Shown piece after piece: positions 1 through 8,543 of a DNA stretch of 64,000 nucleotides. The position numbers and the translations under genes are program-made. Each line of letters begins with the position of its first letter. Position 1 is the first letter of the stretch. The notes below the pieces were generated by a model. It made no database searches. It was given only the letters and a program-made list of their open reading frames with translations, and was not told the DNA's origin. The stretch is from Microlunatus kandeliicorticis (lineage in GTDB: Bacteria > Actinomycetota > Actinomycetes > Propionibacteriales > Propionibacteriaceae), in assembly GCF_014137855.1 (NCBI RefSeq), contig NZ_JACGWT010000006.1, forward strand, positions 372,001 to 436,000, read 5' to 3'.

Positions 1-609
1 CAGCTCGGCGCCCGCCCGGTGGTCGTCCTCGAGCGCATCGGCCCGCCGGAGCAGGTCGAGCTGGTCGCCGGTGATCGCCGCCAGGTCGCGCACCAACCGC
101 AGGTGCCGGTCGCGGAGCACCCGCGGCTGGCCGTCGGAGACCGCGAGCACCCCGATCGGCAGCCCGGCGCTGTCGCGGACCGGGACGCCGAGGTAGGCGC
201 CGGACAGGTCGCTCCGCCCGGTCATCGGCTCTCCCGTGGCTGGCCCGGCGTGCTCGAGGGCGGTCGCGACCTCGGGTGCGGTCCGGTCGAGCGCGGTCAG
301 GTCGCCGGCCAGCACCGGCCGGCCGTGCCCGGCGACCCAGGCGTCGAGCGCGTGCAGCCGCGGCGGACGGTCGTCCCCGGAGGCGGCGAGCACCCGCCCG
401 GCCGGACCGTCGACGAAGACCAGGACCGCGGTGGACAGCCCGGTGATCTGGACGGCGAGGTCGGTGATCCGGTGCAGCGGGTCGTGCCCGCCGGCCCGGT
501 CGATCCGGTCGCCGGTGACGAGCAGGGGCCGACCGCCTGCCGGGGTGGGAGTCGGGGTGGGATCCGGCGCGCGGTCCGGCGTCGGGTTCGGGGCGGGGGG
601 CGGGGTCAT
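1..609 (-). CDS. GAF-domain protein, C-terminus cut off by the window edge
   Basis: The frame stays open from an ATG at 609 to base 1, so at least 203 residues are encoded and the stop lies outside the window. The first 25 or so residues are a low-complexity Pro/Thr/Asp tail (MTPPPAPNPTPDRAPDPTPT). From about residue 35 to 190 the pattern is that of a GAF sensor domain: DPLHRITDLAVQITGLSTAV, then VFVDGPAGRVLAASG, GAYLGVPVRDSAGLPIGVLAV, then a helix rich in Leu/Arg (LRLVRDLAAITGDQLDLL) that would lead into an output domain not seen here. GAF domains bind small ligands or mediate dimerisation. The output module is unknown, so no specific function can be given. It is transcribed in the same direction as the Rv2466c-like gene upstream, 36 bp away. 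Confidence 0.7.
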   Translation of the reverse strand, partial: MTPPPAPNPTPDRAPDPTPTPTPAGGRPLLVTGDRIDRAGGHDPLHRITDLAVQITGLSTAVLVFVDGPAGRVLAASGDDRPPRLHALDAWVAGHGRPVLAGDLTALDRTAPEVATALEHAGPATGEPMTGRSDLSGAYLGVPVRDSAGLPIGVLAVSDGQPRVLRDRHLRLVRDLAAITGDQLDLLRRADALEDDHRAGAEL

Positions 610-645
610 CGCGGGGGCGGGGTTGTCGTCGGTTCCGGGCGGCCG

Positions 646-1497
646 TCAGTCGAACGCCGGGTCGGCGGTCCGCGAGCGTTTGAGCTCGTAGAACCCGGGG
701 GTGTCGAGCAGCGTCCGCACCGCGTCGAAGGCCCGGCCGGCCGCCTCGCCCTTCGGCCGCGGGGTGAGCACGGGCCCGAAGATCGCCTGGTCGCCGATCC
801 GGATCACCGGTGTCCCGACCTCGGTGCCGACCAGGGCCATCGCCTCCTGGTGGGCGGCACGCAACGCGTCGTCCTCGTCCCCCACCTCGCCGACCTCGGC
901 CAGCTCGGCGGGCAACCCGACGTCGGTCAGGGCCGCCTCCAGGGTGGCGCGGTCGCGGGCCTCGCCGCGGTCGTGGAACCGGGTGCCGATCGCGGTGTAG
1001 AACGCCCGGAGCTGCTCTTGTCCGTACTGCTGGCCGACGGCCAGCGCGATCCGGACCGGGCGCCACGCGTCGTCCATCTTCCGCCGGTAGTCCTCGCTCA
1101 GACCCTCGCGGTCCTGATTGAGCACCGACAGGCTCATCACCTTGAAGACGGTGCTGACCGGGCGCACCTGCTCGACCTCGAGCATCCAGCGCGAGGTGAT
1201 CCAGGCCCACGGGCAGAGCGGGTCGAAGTAGAAGTCGACGCTGACCGTCTGGGCGGCCACGCCGGCGGGGGCCGCGGGACGGTCCTCGCCGCGGAGCCGC
1301 TCGACCACTCGGTCGGCGACCAGGGTGGCGAACGTCTCGGCGGCCGCCTTCCTCCCCGACTTCCGGGACGTCGACGCGTGCCGGTCGGCCTTGCCGGGCT
1401 TCGCCGACTTCACTGGCTTGGCCGACTTCGCCGACTTCGTGGACTTCTTGGGCGTGGCGGACGCGGGCTTGCGGGGGTTCTTCGCCGACGGGGCCAT
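646..1497 (-). CDS. DsbA-family protein, Rv2466c-type mycothiol-dependent nitroreductase-like
   Basis: Predicted protein of 283 residues. Residues about 75-280 match the DsbA/thioredoxin-fold family typified by M. tuberculosis Rv2466c: [20 protein letters not shown], a helical insertion, and the cis-Pro loop [13 protein letters not shown]. Rv2466c uses mycothiol to reduce nitro compounds and has a CPWC active site. Here the motif reads CPWA, so the second Cys is replaced. The first 55 residues are an unusual basic Lys/Ala/Ser/Pro tail (repeats of SAKSAKP), absent from the usual family length of about 210 residues. The ATG at 1497 is supported by a TACGCT -10-like hexamer 6 nt upstream. The divergent neighbour is pepN, the same pairing as Rv2466c-Rv2467 in M. 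tuberculosis. Enzymatic role is inferred from the family only. Confidence 0.82.
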   Translation of the reverse strand: MAPSAKNPRKPASATPKKSTKSAKSAKPVKSAKPGKADRHASTSRKSGRKAAAETFATLVADRVVERLRGEDRPAAPAGVAAQTVSVDFYFDPLCPWAWITSRWMLEVEQVRPVSTVFKVMSLSVLNQDREGLSEDYRRKMDDAWRPVRIALAVGQQYGQEQLRAFYTAIGTRFHDRGEARDRATLEAALTDVGLPAELAEVGEVGDEDDALRAAHQEAMALVGTEVGTPVIRIGDQAIFGPVLTPRPKGEAAGRAFDAVRTLLDTPGFYELKRSRTADPAFD

Positions 1498-1630
1498 GGC
1501 GGCAGCGTACTGAGCGGGTCGAGGTTCCCGACCCAACCACCCGGGAGGGCTGGTCGCACCGCGGGTCGCGCCGGTGACAGCGCCGCCGAGAACGCGGTCG
1601 GTACGGCCCGGTCGCCGGCTGAGGTCAGGG

Positions 1631-1678
1631 CTGGGGTCGTGGCTGGGGTCGTGGCTGAGGTCGTGGCTTGGGCCGGGG
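1631..1678. repeat. 12-bp tandem repeat before pepN
   Basis: Four head-to-tail 12-bp units (CTGGGGTCGTGG twice, then CTGAGGTCGTGG and CTTGGGCCGGGG) sit in the divergent gap between the Rv2466c-like gene and pepN, ending 27 bp before the pepN start. The first two are identical and the next two are diverged. No function is evident. It may alter spacing of regulatory elements. Confidence 0.7.
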
Positions 1679-1705
1679 GTCGGGTCGCGTGATTGGATCG
1701 CCCCC

Positions 1706-4348
1706 ATGTTCGCCCACAACCTGACCCGGGCCGAGGCGACCGAGCGTTCGGCGCTGCTCCGCGATCCGGAGCACCCCGTCGACTACAGGATCTCGCTCGA
1801 CCTCACCGGCGCCGACGGCGCCGGGCGGCCCCTGCCCCAGCCCGAGACCACCTTCGCCAGCACCACCGCGGTGACCTTCCGCAGCCGCGACGCGGGCGAG
1901 ACGCACCTCGACCTGATCGCCGAGCGGGTGGTGGAGGCCAGCCTCGACGGCGAGCCGCTCGACCCCGCCTCCTACGACGGGGCGCGGCTGCCCTTCCGGG
2001 TCACCCCGGGCGAGCACCGGCTGGTGGTCCGGGCGGTCTGCCGCTACAGCCGCAGCGGCCAGGGTCTGCACCGGTTCGTCGACCCCGCCGACGACCGGCT
2101 CTACCTCTACACGCAGTTCGAGGTCAGCGACGCCCGGCGGGTGTTCGGCACCTTCGAGCAGCCGGACCTCAAGGGCCGCTACACCCTCGACGTCCGCGCG
2201 CCCGCCGACTGGACGGTGATCGGCAACACGGTTCCGGAGCAGCAGCCGGCCGACCCGGACCCGCAGGGCGCTCCGACCGCGCTCTGGCGGTTCCCGACCA
2301 GCGCCGTGTTCTCCACCTACCTGGTCGGGCTGGTGGCCGGGCACTACGCCGTGGTCACCGACGAGCACACCACCGCGGCCGGGCGGCTGCCGATGTCGGT
2401 GCTCTGCCGGCGTTCGGTGCTCGACGACCTCGACGCCGACCGGGTGTTCGCGATCACCAAGGCCGGCTTCGACGTCTTCGAGGAGGCGTTCGGCTTCGCC
2501 TACCCGTTCGGCAAGTACGACCAGGCGTTCGTGCCGGAGTACAACATGGGCGCGATGGAGAACGTCGGCTGCGTGACTCTGCGCGACGACCTGGTCTTCC
2601 GGTCGCGCACCACCCGCGCGTCGTACGAGTCGCGCGACAACACGATCCTGCACGAGCTGGCGCACATGTGGTTCGGCGACCTGGTCACCATGACCTGGTG
2701 GGACGACCTGTGGCTCAAGGAGTCGTTCGCCGAGTGGGCCTCGCACCACGCCCAGTCGCAGATCGACGCGACGACGACGAGCGCGGACGGGCGTCCCGGC
2801 GACGGGCTGCACGCCTGGGCGACCTTCGCCAACGGCCGCAAGACCTGGGCCTACCGGCAGGACCAGCTGCCGAGCACGCACCCGATCGCTGCCGACATGG
2901 TCGACCTCGAGGCGGTCGAGTCGAACTTCGACGGGATCACCTACGCCAAGGGTGCCTCGGTGCTCCGCCAGCTGGTGGCCTACGTCGGGCGCGACGAGTT
3001 CCTGGCCGGCGCCCGTGCGTACTTCGCCCGGCACGCCTACGGCAACACCCGGCTCGACGACCTGCTCGCGGTGCTGACCGAGGCCTCCGGGCGGGACCTG
3101 TCCGGCTGGTCGGGCCAGTGGCTCGAGACGTCCGGGGTGAACACGCTCCGGCCGGTCTTCGAGACTGACGACGCCGGGGTGATCACCCGGTTCGCGGTCG
3201 AGCAGGACGGCGCCGTGCTCCGCGACCACCGGGTGGCCGTCGGGCTCTACCGGCGTACCGCGGACGGCCGGCTCAGCCGGGCCGAGCGGGTGGAGATCGA
3301 CGTCACCGGGGCGCGGACCGAGGTGCCGGACCTGGTCGGGCTGGCCCGTCCCGAGCTGTTGCTGGTCAACGACGACGACCTCACCTACGCCAAGGTGCGG
3401 CTCGACGCCGTCTCGACCACCACCCTGACCACCGACCTGCACCGGCTCGACAGCTCGCTGGCCCGCGCCGTCTGCTGGGGCGCGGCCTGGGACATGTGCC
3501 GCGACGCCGAGCTGCCGGCCACCGACTACGTCCGGATCGTGCTGGCCGGCGTCGGGGTCGAGGACGACCTGACCGCCGTCCGCGCGGTTCTGGCCCAGGC
3601 GCAGACGGCGATCGACAGCTACACCCCGGTGGCCGACCGACCCGGGCTGGCCGAGGAGTGGGAGGCCGGCCTCGCCGGGCTGCTGGCCGCCGCCGAGCCG
3701 GGCTCGGACCACCAGCTGGCGCTGGCCCGGGCCTACGCGTCGGCGGTGACCGGCGACTCCGGTGCGGCGGTGCTGTCCGGCTGGCTGGCCGGGGACGGGG
3801 TCCCGGGCGGATTGGTGGTGGACACCGACCTGCGCTGGTGGGTGCTGATCCGGCTGGCCCGGCTCGGTGCCGCGACCTCGGCGCAGATCGACGAGGAGCA
3901 GTTCCGCGACGCCACCGTCACCGGGGCCGAGCTGGCCGCCGCGGCGCGCGCCGCGTTGCCGGACGCCGGGGCCAAGGCGGCGGCCTGGCGGGCGGCGGTC
4001 ACCGACAACGCGATCTCGAACGCCCAGCAACGGATGGTCTGCGCGGCCTTCTGGCAGCCGGGTCAGGACGAGGTGCTGGCGCCCTACCGCGACCGCTACC
4101 GCGACCTGGCGCTCGACATCTCGCGCGGCAGCAACGGCTGGGCGGCCAAGGGCACCGCGCTCCAGGAGAACGCGCTGGGCGGGCTGTTCCCGCGGTTGGC
4201 CGACGACCCGTCGGCCGTCGAGGACCTGGCGGCGTGGGCCGAGCGGGTCGAGCTGACCCCGAAGGTGCGGCGGCGGATCGTCGAGGGTCTGGACGACGCG
4301 CGGCGGGCCGTCCGGGCCCAGCAGGCCGCGGCCCGCGTCGGCGCCTGA
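1706..4348 (+). CDS. pepN: Aminopeptidase N (M1 family metallopeptidase)
   Basis: An 880-residue cytoplasmic zinc aminopeptidase that removes N-terminal residues from peptides. The exopeptidase motif GAMEN is at about residues 282-286 (NMGAMENVG). The zinc site HELAH is at about 316-320, followed 19 residues later by the third ligand in LKESFAEW. The catalytic Tyr lies in [12 protein letters not shown]. The C-terminal half is the helical ERAP1_C-like domain (about 540-870, QRMVCAAFW...), so the gene is full length for the actinobacterial family. ATG 1706 is chosen because the protein then begins [18 protein letters not shown], the usual family N-terminus; upstream codons fall in low-complexity repeat DNA. 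It is divergent from the Rv2466c-like gene, an arrangement also known in mycobacteria. Confidence 0.95.
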   Translation: MFAHNLTRAEATERSALLRDPEHPVDYRISLDLTGADGAGRPLPQPETTFASTTAVTFRSRDAGETHLDLIAERVVEASLDGEPLDPASYDGARLPFRVTPGEHRLVVRAVCRYSRSGQGLHRFVDPADDRLYLYTQFEVSDARRVFGTFEQPDLKGRYTLDVRAPADWTVIGNTVPEQQPADPDPQGAPTALWRFPTSAVFSTYLVGLVAGHYAVVTDEHTTAAGRLPMSVLCRRSVLDDLDADRVFAITKAGFDVFEEAFGFAYPFGKYDQAFVPEYNMGAMENVGCVTLRDDLVFRSRTTRASYESRDNTILHELAHMWFGDLVTMTWWDDLWLKESFAEWASHHAQSQIDATTTSADGRPGDGLHAWATFANGRKTWAYRQDQLPSTHPIAADMVDLEAVESNFDGITYAKGASVLRQLVAYVGRDEFLAGARAYFARHAYGNTRLDDLLAVLTEASGRDLSGWSGQWLETSGVNTLRPVFETDDAGVITRFAVEQDGAVLRDHRVAVGLYRRTADGRLSRAERVEIDVTGARTEVPDLVGLARPELLLVNDDDLTYAKVRLDAVSTTTLTTDLHRLDSSLARAVCWGAAWDMCRDAELPATDYVRIVLAGVGVEDDLTAVRAVLAQAQTAIDSYTPVADRPGLAEEWEAGLAGLLAAAEPGSDHQLALARAYASAVTGDSGAAVLSGWLAGDGVPGGLVVDTDLRWWVLIRLARLGAATSAQIDEEQFRDATVTGAELAAAARAALPDAGAKAAAWRAAVTDNAISNAQQRMVCAAFWQPGQDEVLAPYRDRYRDLALDISRGSNGWAAKGTALQENALGGLFPRLADDPSAVEDLAAWAERVELTPKVRRRIVEGLDDARRAVRAQQAAARVGA

Positions 4349-4384
4349 GCACCGTCCTGGGCCTGTCGGAGTCGGCGGTCTCCG

Positions 4385-4462
4385 CCCTTCGACAGGCTCA
4401 GGGCACGGTGGTCGGGTCCGGGAGGCGCGGGAGAGGTCACGCGCGCTGAGCCTGTCGAAGCG
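4385..4462. repeat. REP-like repeats, two opposed copies
   Basis: Two copies of the dispersed palindromic repeat seen elsewhere in the window: CCCTTCGACAGGCTCAGGGC at 4385-4404 (continuing CACGGTGG) and the opposite orientation GCGCTGAGCCTGTCGAAGCG at 4443-4462. They lie just after the pepN stop. The rest of the 345-base gap 4349-4693 holds no convincing gene; it contains one AT-rich patch at about 4659-4680, just beyond the 3' end of the converging DUF5130 gene. Confidence 0.8.
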
Positions 4463-4693
4463 CTCGGAGATTGGGTGACTCGCTGACAGCCTCCGGCTCC
4501 CACAGCCGAAGACCGACAGCGACCGCGTCGTTTCTGATCCCCCCGGTCAGAACCGACATCGGACGCGCGCTGCGCCACGTCTCCGACAGAGCCGCAGGAG
4601 GCGCACACGCTTGACGGGAGAATACCGCCGCCGTCACGACTCGCCCAGAGCGTGCCGGTTATTTCTGATAATGAATAAAGTGCCGCTGCCGCG

Positions 4694-5110
4694 TCAGCCG
4701 GTGCTGCGATCCAGGTGCAGGGTGCGTGGGCGGCTCGCCGCCTGCCCCAGCTGGACGAGCCCGGCCACCAGTCCCCCGGTGATGTCGCCCGCGGCCAGGT
4801 TTCCCTGCATCGAGGCGGCCGCGAGCCGGCACGCGTAGTCGTCGAGCACCCGCCGGGACTGCTCGCCGGTGACGATCTCGAGCGCCCGCTGCGCCGGGTC
4901 GCAGAGCACGACCACCGATCGCTCCGGATCGTCCAGCTCGCCGAGCAGCCGCAGCGCGGTCCGTCGCGGCGTGGTGTCGGCCAGCCCGATGTGGACGGCG
5001 AAGGTCAGGCCGGAACGCTGCTCGGCCAGCCGCCGGGCGCGGTCGATCCGTCGTTGGTCGACCTCGGCGAGCTCGGGGGTCGGCAGCAGGCCGCGCTCAC
5101 CAGCGGGCAC
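4694..5110 (-). CDS. DUF5130 domain-containing protein
   Basis: About 138 residues. The pattern [21 protein letters not shown]...FAVHIGL and the segment [19 protein letters not shown] are characteristic of the actinobacterial DUF5130/TPM-like family, which has no established biochemical role. No signal peptide or membrane segment is seen, so it is probably cytoplasmic. The GTG at 5110 overlaps the end of the upstream membrane-protein gene by 14 bp, suggesting translational coupling; another GTG at 5116 is possible. In-frame codons further upstream would add a Pro/Arg-rich stretch antisense-like in composition and are not favoured. Family recognition is moderately sure; function is unknown. 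Confidence 0.72.
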   Translation of the reverse strand: MPAGERGLLPTPELAEVDQRRIDRARRLAEQRSGLTFAVHIGLADTTPRRTALRLLGELDDPERSVVVLCDPAQRALEIVTGEQSRRVLDDYACRLAAASMQGNLAAGDITGGLVAGLVQLGQAASRPRTLHLDRSTG

Positions 5111-5462
5111 CGGCACCCCCGGCACCCTGCGTCCCGGCGCCCTGGGCCTCGGCGGCCTCGGCGGTGTCCGCGTCGGCGGAAGCGTTGCGGGTGACCACCT
5201 CGGTGTCACCCGACTGCTCGGCCGGCAGCGCCGCCGCGGCCCCGGAGCCGCCGAGCGTCTCGGGGCTCGGGGTCGGGCCGACGGCGTGTTCCTCCCACGC
5301 CTCGCGCGGGCGGCTGGCGGCGACCTTGTGCCCGACCAGCCCGATCGTCGTGATGATCGCGATCGCGATCGCCGGCAGCACGATCAGCAGCCCGATCGCG
5401 TCCAGAGGGGTGACCGCCGGCGCCACCGGCCACCCGGGCAGGGTCTCCAGGGGCACTAGCAT
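5097..5462 (-). CDS. Small single-pass membrane protein, function unknown
   Basis: Predicted 121 residues. A strongly hydrophobic segment [20 protein letters not shown] (about residues 22-41) is followed by a polar, Ala/Gly/Glu-rich cytoplasmic tail containing [17 protein letters not shown]. This resembles the short membrane proteins often found beside DUF5130 genes in actinomycetes. ATG 5462 is preferred; GTG 5477 is an in-frame alternative. The stop overlaps the start of the DUF5130 gene, so the two are probably cotranscribed. It is divergent from pyrR with a 76-bp gap. I do not recognise a named family. Confidence 0.65.
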   Translation of the reverse strand: MLVPLETLPGWPVAPAVTPLDAIGLLIVLPAIAIAIITTIGLVGHKVAASRPREAWEEHAVGPTPSPETLGGSGAAAALPAEQSGDTEVVTRNASADADTAEAAEAQGAGTQGAGGAGARW

Positions 5463-5538
5463 GCTCACGAGTTCGCTCACCAGGCCAACGGTAGCCGCAT
5501 TCACCCGAGTCGGCGTCGACCCAGAACGGAGATCGTCC

Positions 5539-6156
5539 ATGTCGGTGCCCGGGTCCGCTCCGGTGCCGCCGCCCGGTGGCGAGACCCCCGGTGACCGGGT
5601 GGTGCTCGACGCCGAGGACATCAGCCGGGCGCTGACCCGGATGGCCCACCAGATCCTCGAGGCCAACCGCGGCGCCGACGGCCTGGTGCTCGCCGGGATC
5701 CCCAGCCGCGGGGTCCCGCTCGCCCACCGACTGGCCGCCGCGATCGCCGCCGCCGAGCCGGGTTCCGGAGCCGGCTCGGTCCCCACCGGCGCCCTCGACG
5801 TGACGATGTACCGCGACGACCTGCGCAGCCAGCCGACCCGGGCGGTCGGGCCCACCCGGCTGCCGGTGTCGGTCGACGGCGCGGTGGTGGTGCTCGTCGA
5901 CGACGTGCTGTTCTCCGGCCGCACCGTCCGGGCCGCCCTTGACGCGCTCGGCGACCTCGGACGGCCGCGGGCGGTCCGGCTCGCCGTGCTGGTCGACCGC
6001 GGCCACCGTCAGCTGCCGATCCGCGCCGACCACGTCGGCAAGAACCTGCCCACCGCCGCCGACGAGCGGGTGCTCGTCCGGCTCGCCGAGACCGACGGCG
6101 TCAACGAGGTGCGGATCGTCCGCCCCGGCGGCGCCCCGACCCGACGAGAGGTCTGA
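5539..6156 (+). CDS. pyrR: Bifunctional pyr operon regulator / uracil phosphoribosyltransferase
   Basis: 205 residues of the PRTase-fold PyrR family. The PRPP-binding motif [19 protein letters not shown] is at about residues 116-134, and [19 protein letters not shown] and DVTMYRDDL are family hallmarks. PyrR binds UMP/PRPP and represses pyrimidine genes by acting on the pyr mRNA leader; many members also convert uracil plus PRPP to UMP. The gene is first in pyrRBC and its stop overlaps the pyrB start (ATGA). In mycobacteria PyrR binds the pyr 5' leader near the start codon. Only 76 bases lie upstream here, and I cannot identify a clear anti-terminator or binding loop. Start ATG 5539 gives the normal family N-terminus [19 protein letters not shown]. 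Confidence 0.93.
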   Translation: MSVPGSAPVPPPGGETPGDRVVLDAEDISRALTRMAHQILEANRGADGLVLAGIPSRGVPLAHRLAAAIAAAEPGSGAGSVPTGALDVTMYRDDLRSQPTRAVGPTRLPVSVDGAVVVLVDDVLFSGRTVRAALDALGDLGRPRAVRLAVLVDRGHRQLPIRADHVGKNLPTAADERVLVRLAETDGVNEVRIVRPGGAPTRREV

Positions 6157-7127
6157 TGCGCCACCTGTTGTCCGCCGCCGACGTCGACGCCGCCACCGCG
6201 AACCGGATCTTCGACCTCGCCGAGGAGATGGCCGACGTCCAGAACCGGCCGGTCAAGAAGCTCCCCGCCCTCCGCGGCCGCACCGTGGTGAACCTGTTCT
6301 TCGAGGACTCCACCCGGACCCGGTCGAGCTTCGAGATCGCCGGCAAGTGGCTGTCCGCCGACGTGATCAACATCTCGGCCAAGGGGTCCTCGGTCTCCAA
6401 GGGCGAGTCGTTGCGCGACACCGTGCAGACGGTGGCCGCGATGGGCGTCGACGCGATGGTCATCCGGCACGCCGCCTCGGGCGCGCCGTGGCAGGCCGCG
6501 CAGTGGACCAGGGCGCAGATCGTCAACGCCGGCGACGGCACCCACGAGCACCCCACCCAGGCGCTGCTCGACGCGTTCACGCTGCGCCGGCACTTCCGCG
6601 CCGCGGCGAATGGCGGCAGCACCGGGACCGACCCGTTCGCCGGCCGGACCGTCGCCGTGGTCGGCGACATCACCCACTCCCGCGTCGCGCGGAGCAACGT
6701 GCTGCTGCTGACCACCCTCGGCGTCCGGGTGGTGCTGGTCGCCCCGCCGACGCTGCTGCCGTCGGGGGTGGAGACCTGGGGGTGCGAGGTCACCGGCAAC
6801 TTCGACGCCGCCATCGCCGAGGCCGACGCGGTGATGATGCTGCGGGTCCAGCGCGAGCGGATGTCCGGCGGCTACTTCCCGACGCCGCGCGAGTACACCG
6901 TCGGCTACGGGCTGACCCGCGACCGGGTCGCCGCGTTGCGGCCGGGGACCGCGATCTGTCACCCGGGCCCGATGAACCGCGGGCTGGAGATCTCCGCCGA
7001 CGCCGCCGACGCGGCGAACTCGCTGGTGCTCGACCAGGTGGCCGCGGGCGTGGCGGTCCGGATGAGCGTGCTTTACCAGCTGTTGGGCGGCGACGACGCG
7101 TGGGTGAGCCAGGGAGGCCAGGGCTGA
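6156..7127 (+). CDS. pyrB: Aspartate carbamoyltransferase catalytic subunit
   Basis: 323 residues. It condenses carbamoyl phosphate with aspartate in the first committed step of pyrimidine synthesis. The carbamoyl-phosphate site [13 protein letters not shown] is at about residues 49-61 and the HPTQALLD motif at about 132-139. [12 protein letters not shown] and CHPGPMNRG follow in the Asp-binding half. Length matches class B/C enzymes lacking a separate PyrI; no pyrI gene is present. The ATGA overlaps with pyrR before it and pyrC after it indicate one coupled transcription unit. A dihydroorotase adjacent to ATCase, as here, often forms an ATC-DHO complex in bacteria; whether that occurs here is inference. 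Confidence 0.97.
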   Translation: MRHLLSAADVDAATANRIFDLAEEMADVQNRPVKKLPALRGRTVVNLFFEDSTRTRSSFEIAGKWLSADVINISAKGSSVSKGESLRDTVQTVAAMGVDAMVIRHAASGAPWQAAQWTRAQIVNAGDGTHEHPTQALLDAFTLRRHFRAAANGGSTGTDPFAGRTVAVVGDITHSRVARSNVLLLTTLGVRVVLVAPPTLLPSGVETWGCEVTGNFDAAIAEADAVMMLRVQRERMSGGYFPTPREYTVGYGLTRDRVAALRPGTAICHPGPMNRGLEISADAADAANSLVLDQVAAGVAVRMSVLYQLLGGDDAWVSQGGQG

Positions 7128-8431
7128 TGGGCGAGACGACGACCGACCTGCTGATCACCGGGGCCACCCGGGTCGGCGGGCTGGCCGACGAGGGCGGCGA
7201 CCTGCTGGTCCGCGACGGCGTGCTGCTCGACCCGGCCGAGGCCGGCCGCGACGGCAGCCGCGAGCTGGTCCGGATCGACGCCGACGGCCTGCTCGCCGTC
7301 CCCGGGCTGGTCGACCTGCACTGCCACCTGCGCGAACCGGGCCGCGAGGACGCCGAGACGGTGGCCACCGGCGCCGCCGCGGCCGCCCGCGGCGGGTTCA
7401 CCGCGGTGCTGGCGATGGCCAACACCGTCCCGGTCACCGACACCGCCGAGGCCGCGCGGCACGTCCGGGCGCTGGGCGAACAGGCCGGGCTGGGCGCGGT
7501 GGTCCCGATCGGCGCGGTGAGCAAGGGCCTGGACGGCCAGGAGCTGGCCGAGCTCGGATTGATGGCCCGCACCGGCGTCCGGGTGTTCAGCGACGACGGC
7601 CACTGCGTGTCCGACGCCCGGCTGATGCGCCGCGCGCTCGAGTACGTCCGGGCCTTCGACGGCGTGATCGCCCAGCACGCGCAGGACCCGCGGCTGGCCG
7701 GGCCGGACGCCTGCTGCCACGAGGGCGAGGTCTCCGGGCGGCTCGGGCTGGCCGGCTGGCCGGCGGCGGCGGAGTCGACGATCATCGCCCGCGACGTCCA
7801 GCTGGCCGCACTGACCCGATCCCGGCTGCACGTCTGCCACGTGTCCACCGCCGAGTCGGTCGAGGTGCTGCGCTGGGCCAAGCAGCGCTATCCGCAGGCC
7901 GACATCACCGCCGAGGTCACCCCGCACCACCTGCTGCTGACCACCGACCTGCTCGCCGGTTACGACCCGACCTTCAAGGTCAACCCGCCGCTGCGGCCGG
8001 CCGAGGACGTCGAGGCGGTCCGGGCCGCGCTGGCCGACGGCACCATCGACGCGGTGGCCACCGACCACGCCCCGCACGCCCGGCACGACAAGGAGCACGC
8101 CTTCGCCGACGCCGCGTTCGGGATGGTCGGGCTGGAGACCGCGCTCGGGGTGGTGGTCGAGACGATGGTCCGGACCGGGCTGGCCGACTGGGAACGGGTG
8201 GTCGAGGCCACCTCGACGACCCCGGCCCGGATCGCCCGGCTGACCGACCAGGGCCGCCGGCTCGCGGTCGGCGCCCCGGCCACCCTGACCCTGGTCGACC
8301 CGACCGCGCGGGCGGTGGTCGACGCGGCCGACACCCGCTCGCTGTCGCGGAACAACCCGTGGCACGGGCGCGAGCTGCCCGACCCGGTGGTCGCCACCGT
8401 CGCCGCGGGCCGGCTGACCTACCGACGCTGA
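7127..8431 (+). CDS. pyrC: Dihydroorotase
   Basis: 434 residues, amidohydrolase superfamily, class I dihydroorotase by length. It cyclises carbamoyl-aspartate to dihydroorotate. The zinc motif is LVDLHCHLREPGREDAE (HxH at about residues 65 and 67). Further metal-ligand regions are VCHVSTAESVE and EVTPHHLLLT, and the catalytic Asp is in ATDHAPHARHDKE (about 313). Start ATG overlaps the pyrB stop by 4 bp. This is the last visible gene of the pyr cluster; the carAB, pyrD and pyrF genes that usually follow are absent, because an unrelated MFS exporter gene begins 112 bp downstream. A hairpin at 8439-8460 probably ends the operon. Confidence 0.96.
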   Translation: MGETTTDLLITGATRVGGLADEGGDLLVRDGVLLDPAEAGRDGSRELVRIDADGLLAVPGLVDLHCHLREPGREDAETVATGAAAAARGGFTAVLAMANTVPVTDTAEAARHVRALGEQAGLGAVVPIGAVSKGLDGQELAELGLMARTGVRVFSDDGHCVSDARLMRRALEYVRAFDGVIAQHAQDPRLAGPDACCHEGEVSGRLGLAGWPAAAESTIIARDVQLAALTRSRLHVCHVSTAESVEVLRWAKQRYPQADITAEVTPHHLLLTTDLLAGYDPTFKVNPPLRPAEDVEAVRAALADGTIDAVATDHAPHARHDKEHAFADAAFGMVGLETALGVVVETMVRTGLADWERVVEATSTTPARIARLTDQGRRLAVGAPATLTLVDPTARAVVDAADTRSLSRNNPWHGRELPDPVVATVAAGRLTYRR

Positions 8432-8438
8432 GCGTTCT

Positions 8439-8460
8439 CCGGGACCCCTCGGGTCCTCGG
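8439..8460 (+). terminator. Hairpin after pyrC
   Basis: Inverted repeat GGACCC/GGGTCC (8442-8447 and 8451-8456, loop CTC), extended by CCG/CGG with one bulged T. It starts 8 bp after the pyrC stop. No U-tract follows, as is common for actinobacterial terminators. Confidence 0.45.
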
Positions 8461-8481
8461 CCGGGCCCGCGTTAGGATTCA

Positions 8482-8496
8482 CTTAGCCCTGCTAAG
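8482..8496. promoter_or_regulatory. Palindromic candidate operator of the MFS exporter
   Basis: CTTAGC-CCT-GCTAAG is a perfect 6-bp-arm palindrome lying 48 bp before the GTG start of the exporter gene, in the usual position for a TetR/MarR-type repressor site. The flanks TTCA...TTCA break the symmetry. The nearby GTTAGGATTC is loosely reminiscent of iron-regulator boxes but does not match well. No regulator gene is adjacent. Confidence 0.4.
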
Positions 8497-8543
8497 TTCA
8501 CGATGGTGTGGCGTAGCACCCGCCGCCCCGAAGGAAGCTCTCC

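Noticed and set aside
19-1692. A 557-codon plus-strand open frame across the first two genes.
   Set aside because: It is antisense to the GAF and Rv2466c-like genes, which carry recognisable motifs; its own product is Arg/Gly/Pro-rich with no domain, as expected from high-GC antisense DNA.
5463-5538. PyrR-dependent attenuator or binding loop before pyrR.
   Set aside because: The 76-bp gap shows no convincing anti-terminator/terminator pair or conserved anti-antiterminator loop.
8471-8500. An iron-regulator (IdeR/DtxR) box before the MFS gene.
   Set aside because: GTTAGGATTCACTTAGC only partly fits the TTAGGTTAGSCTAACCTAA consensus; the clear symmetry is the shorter CTTAGC palindrome.
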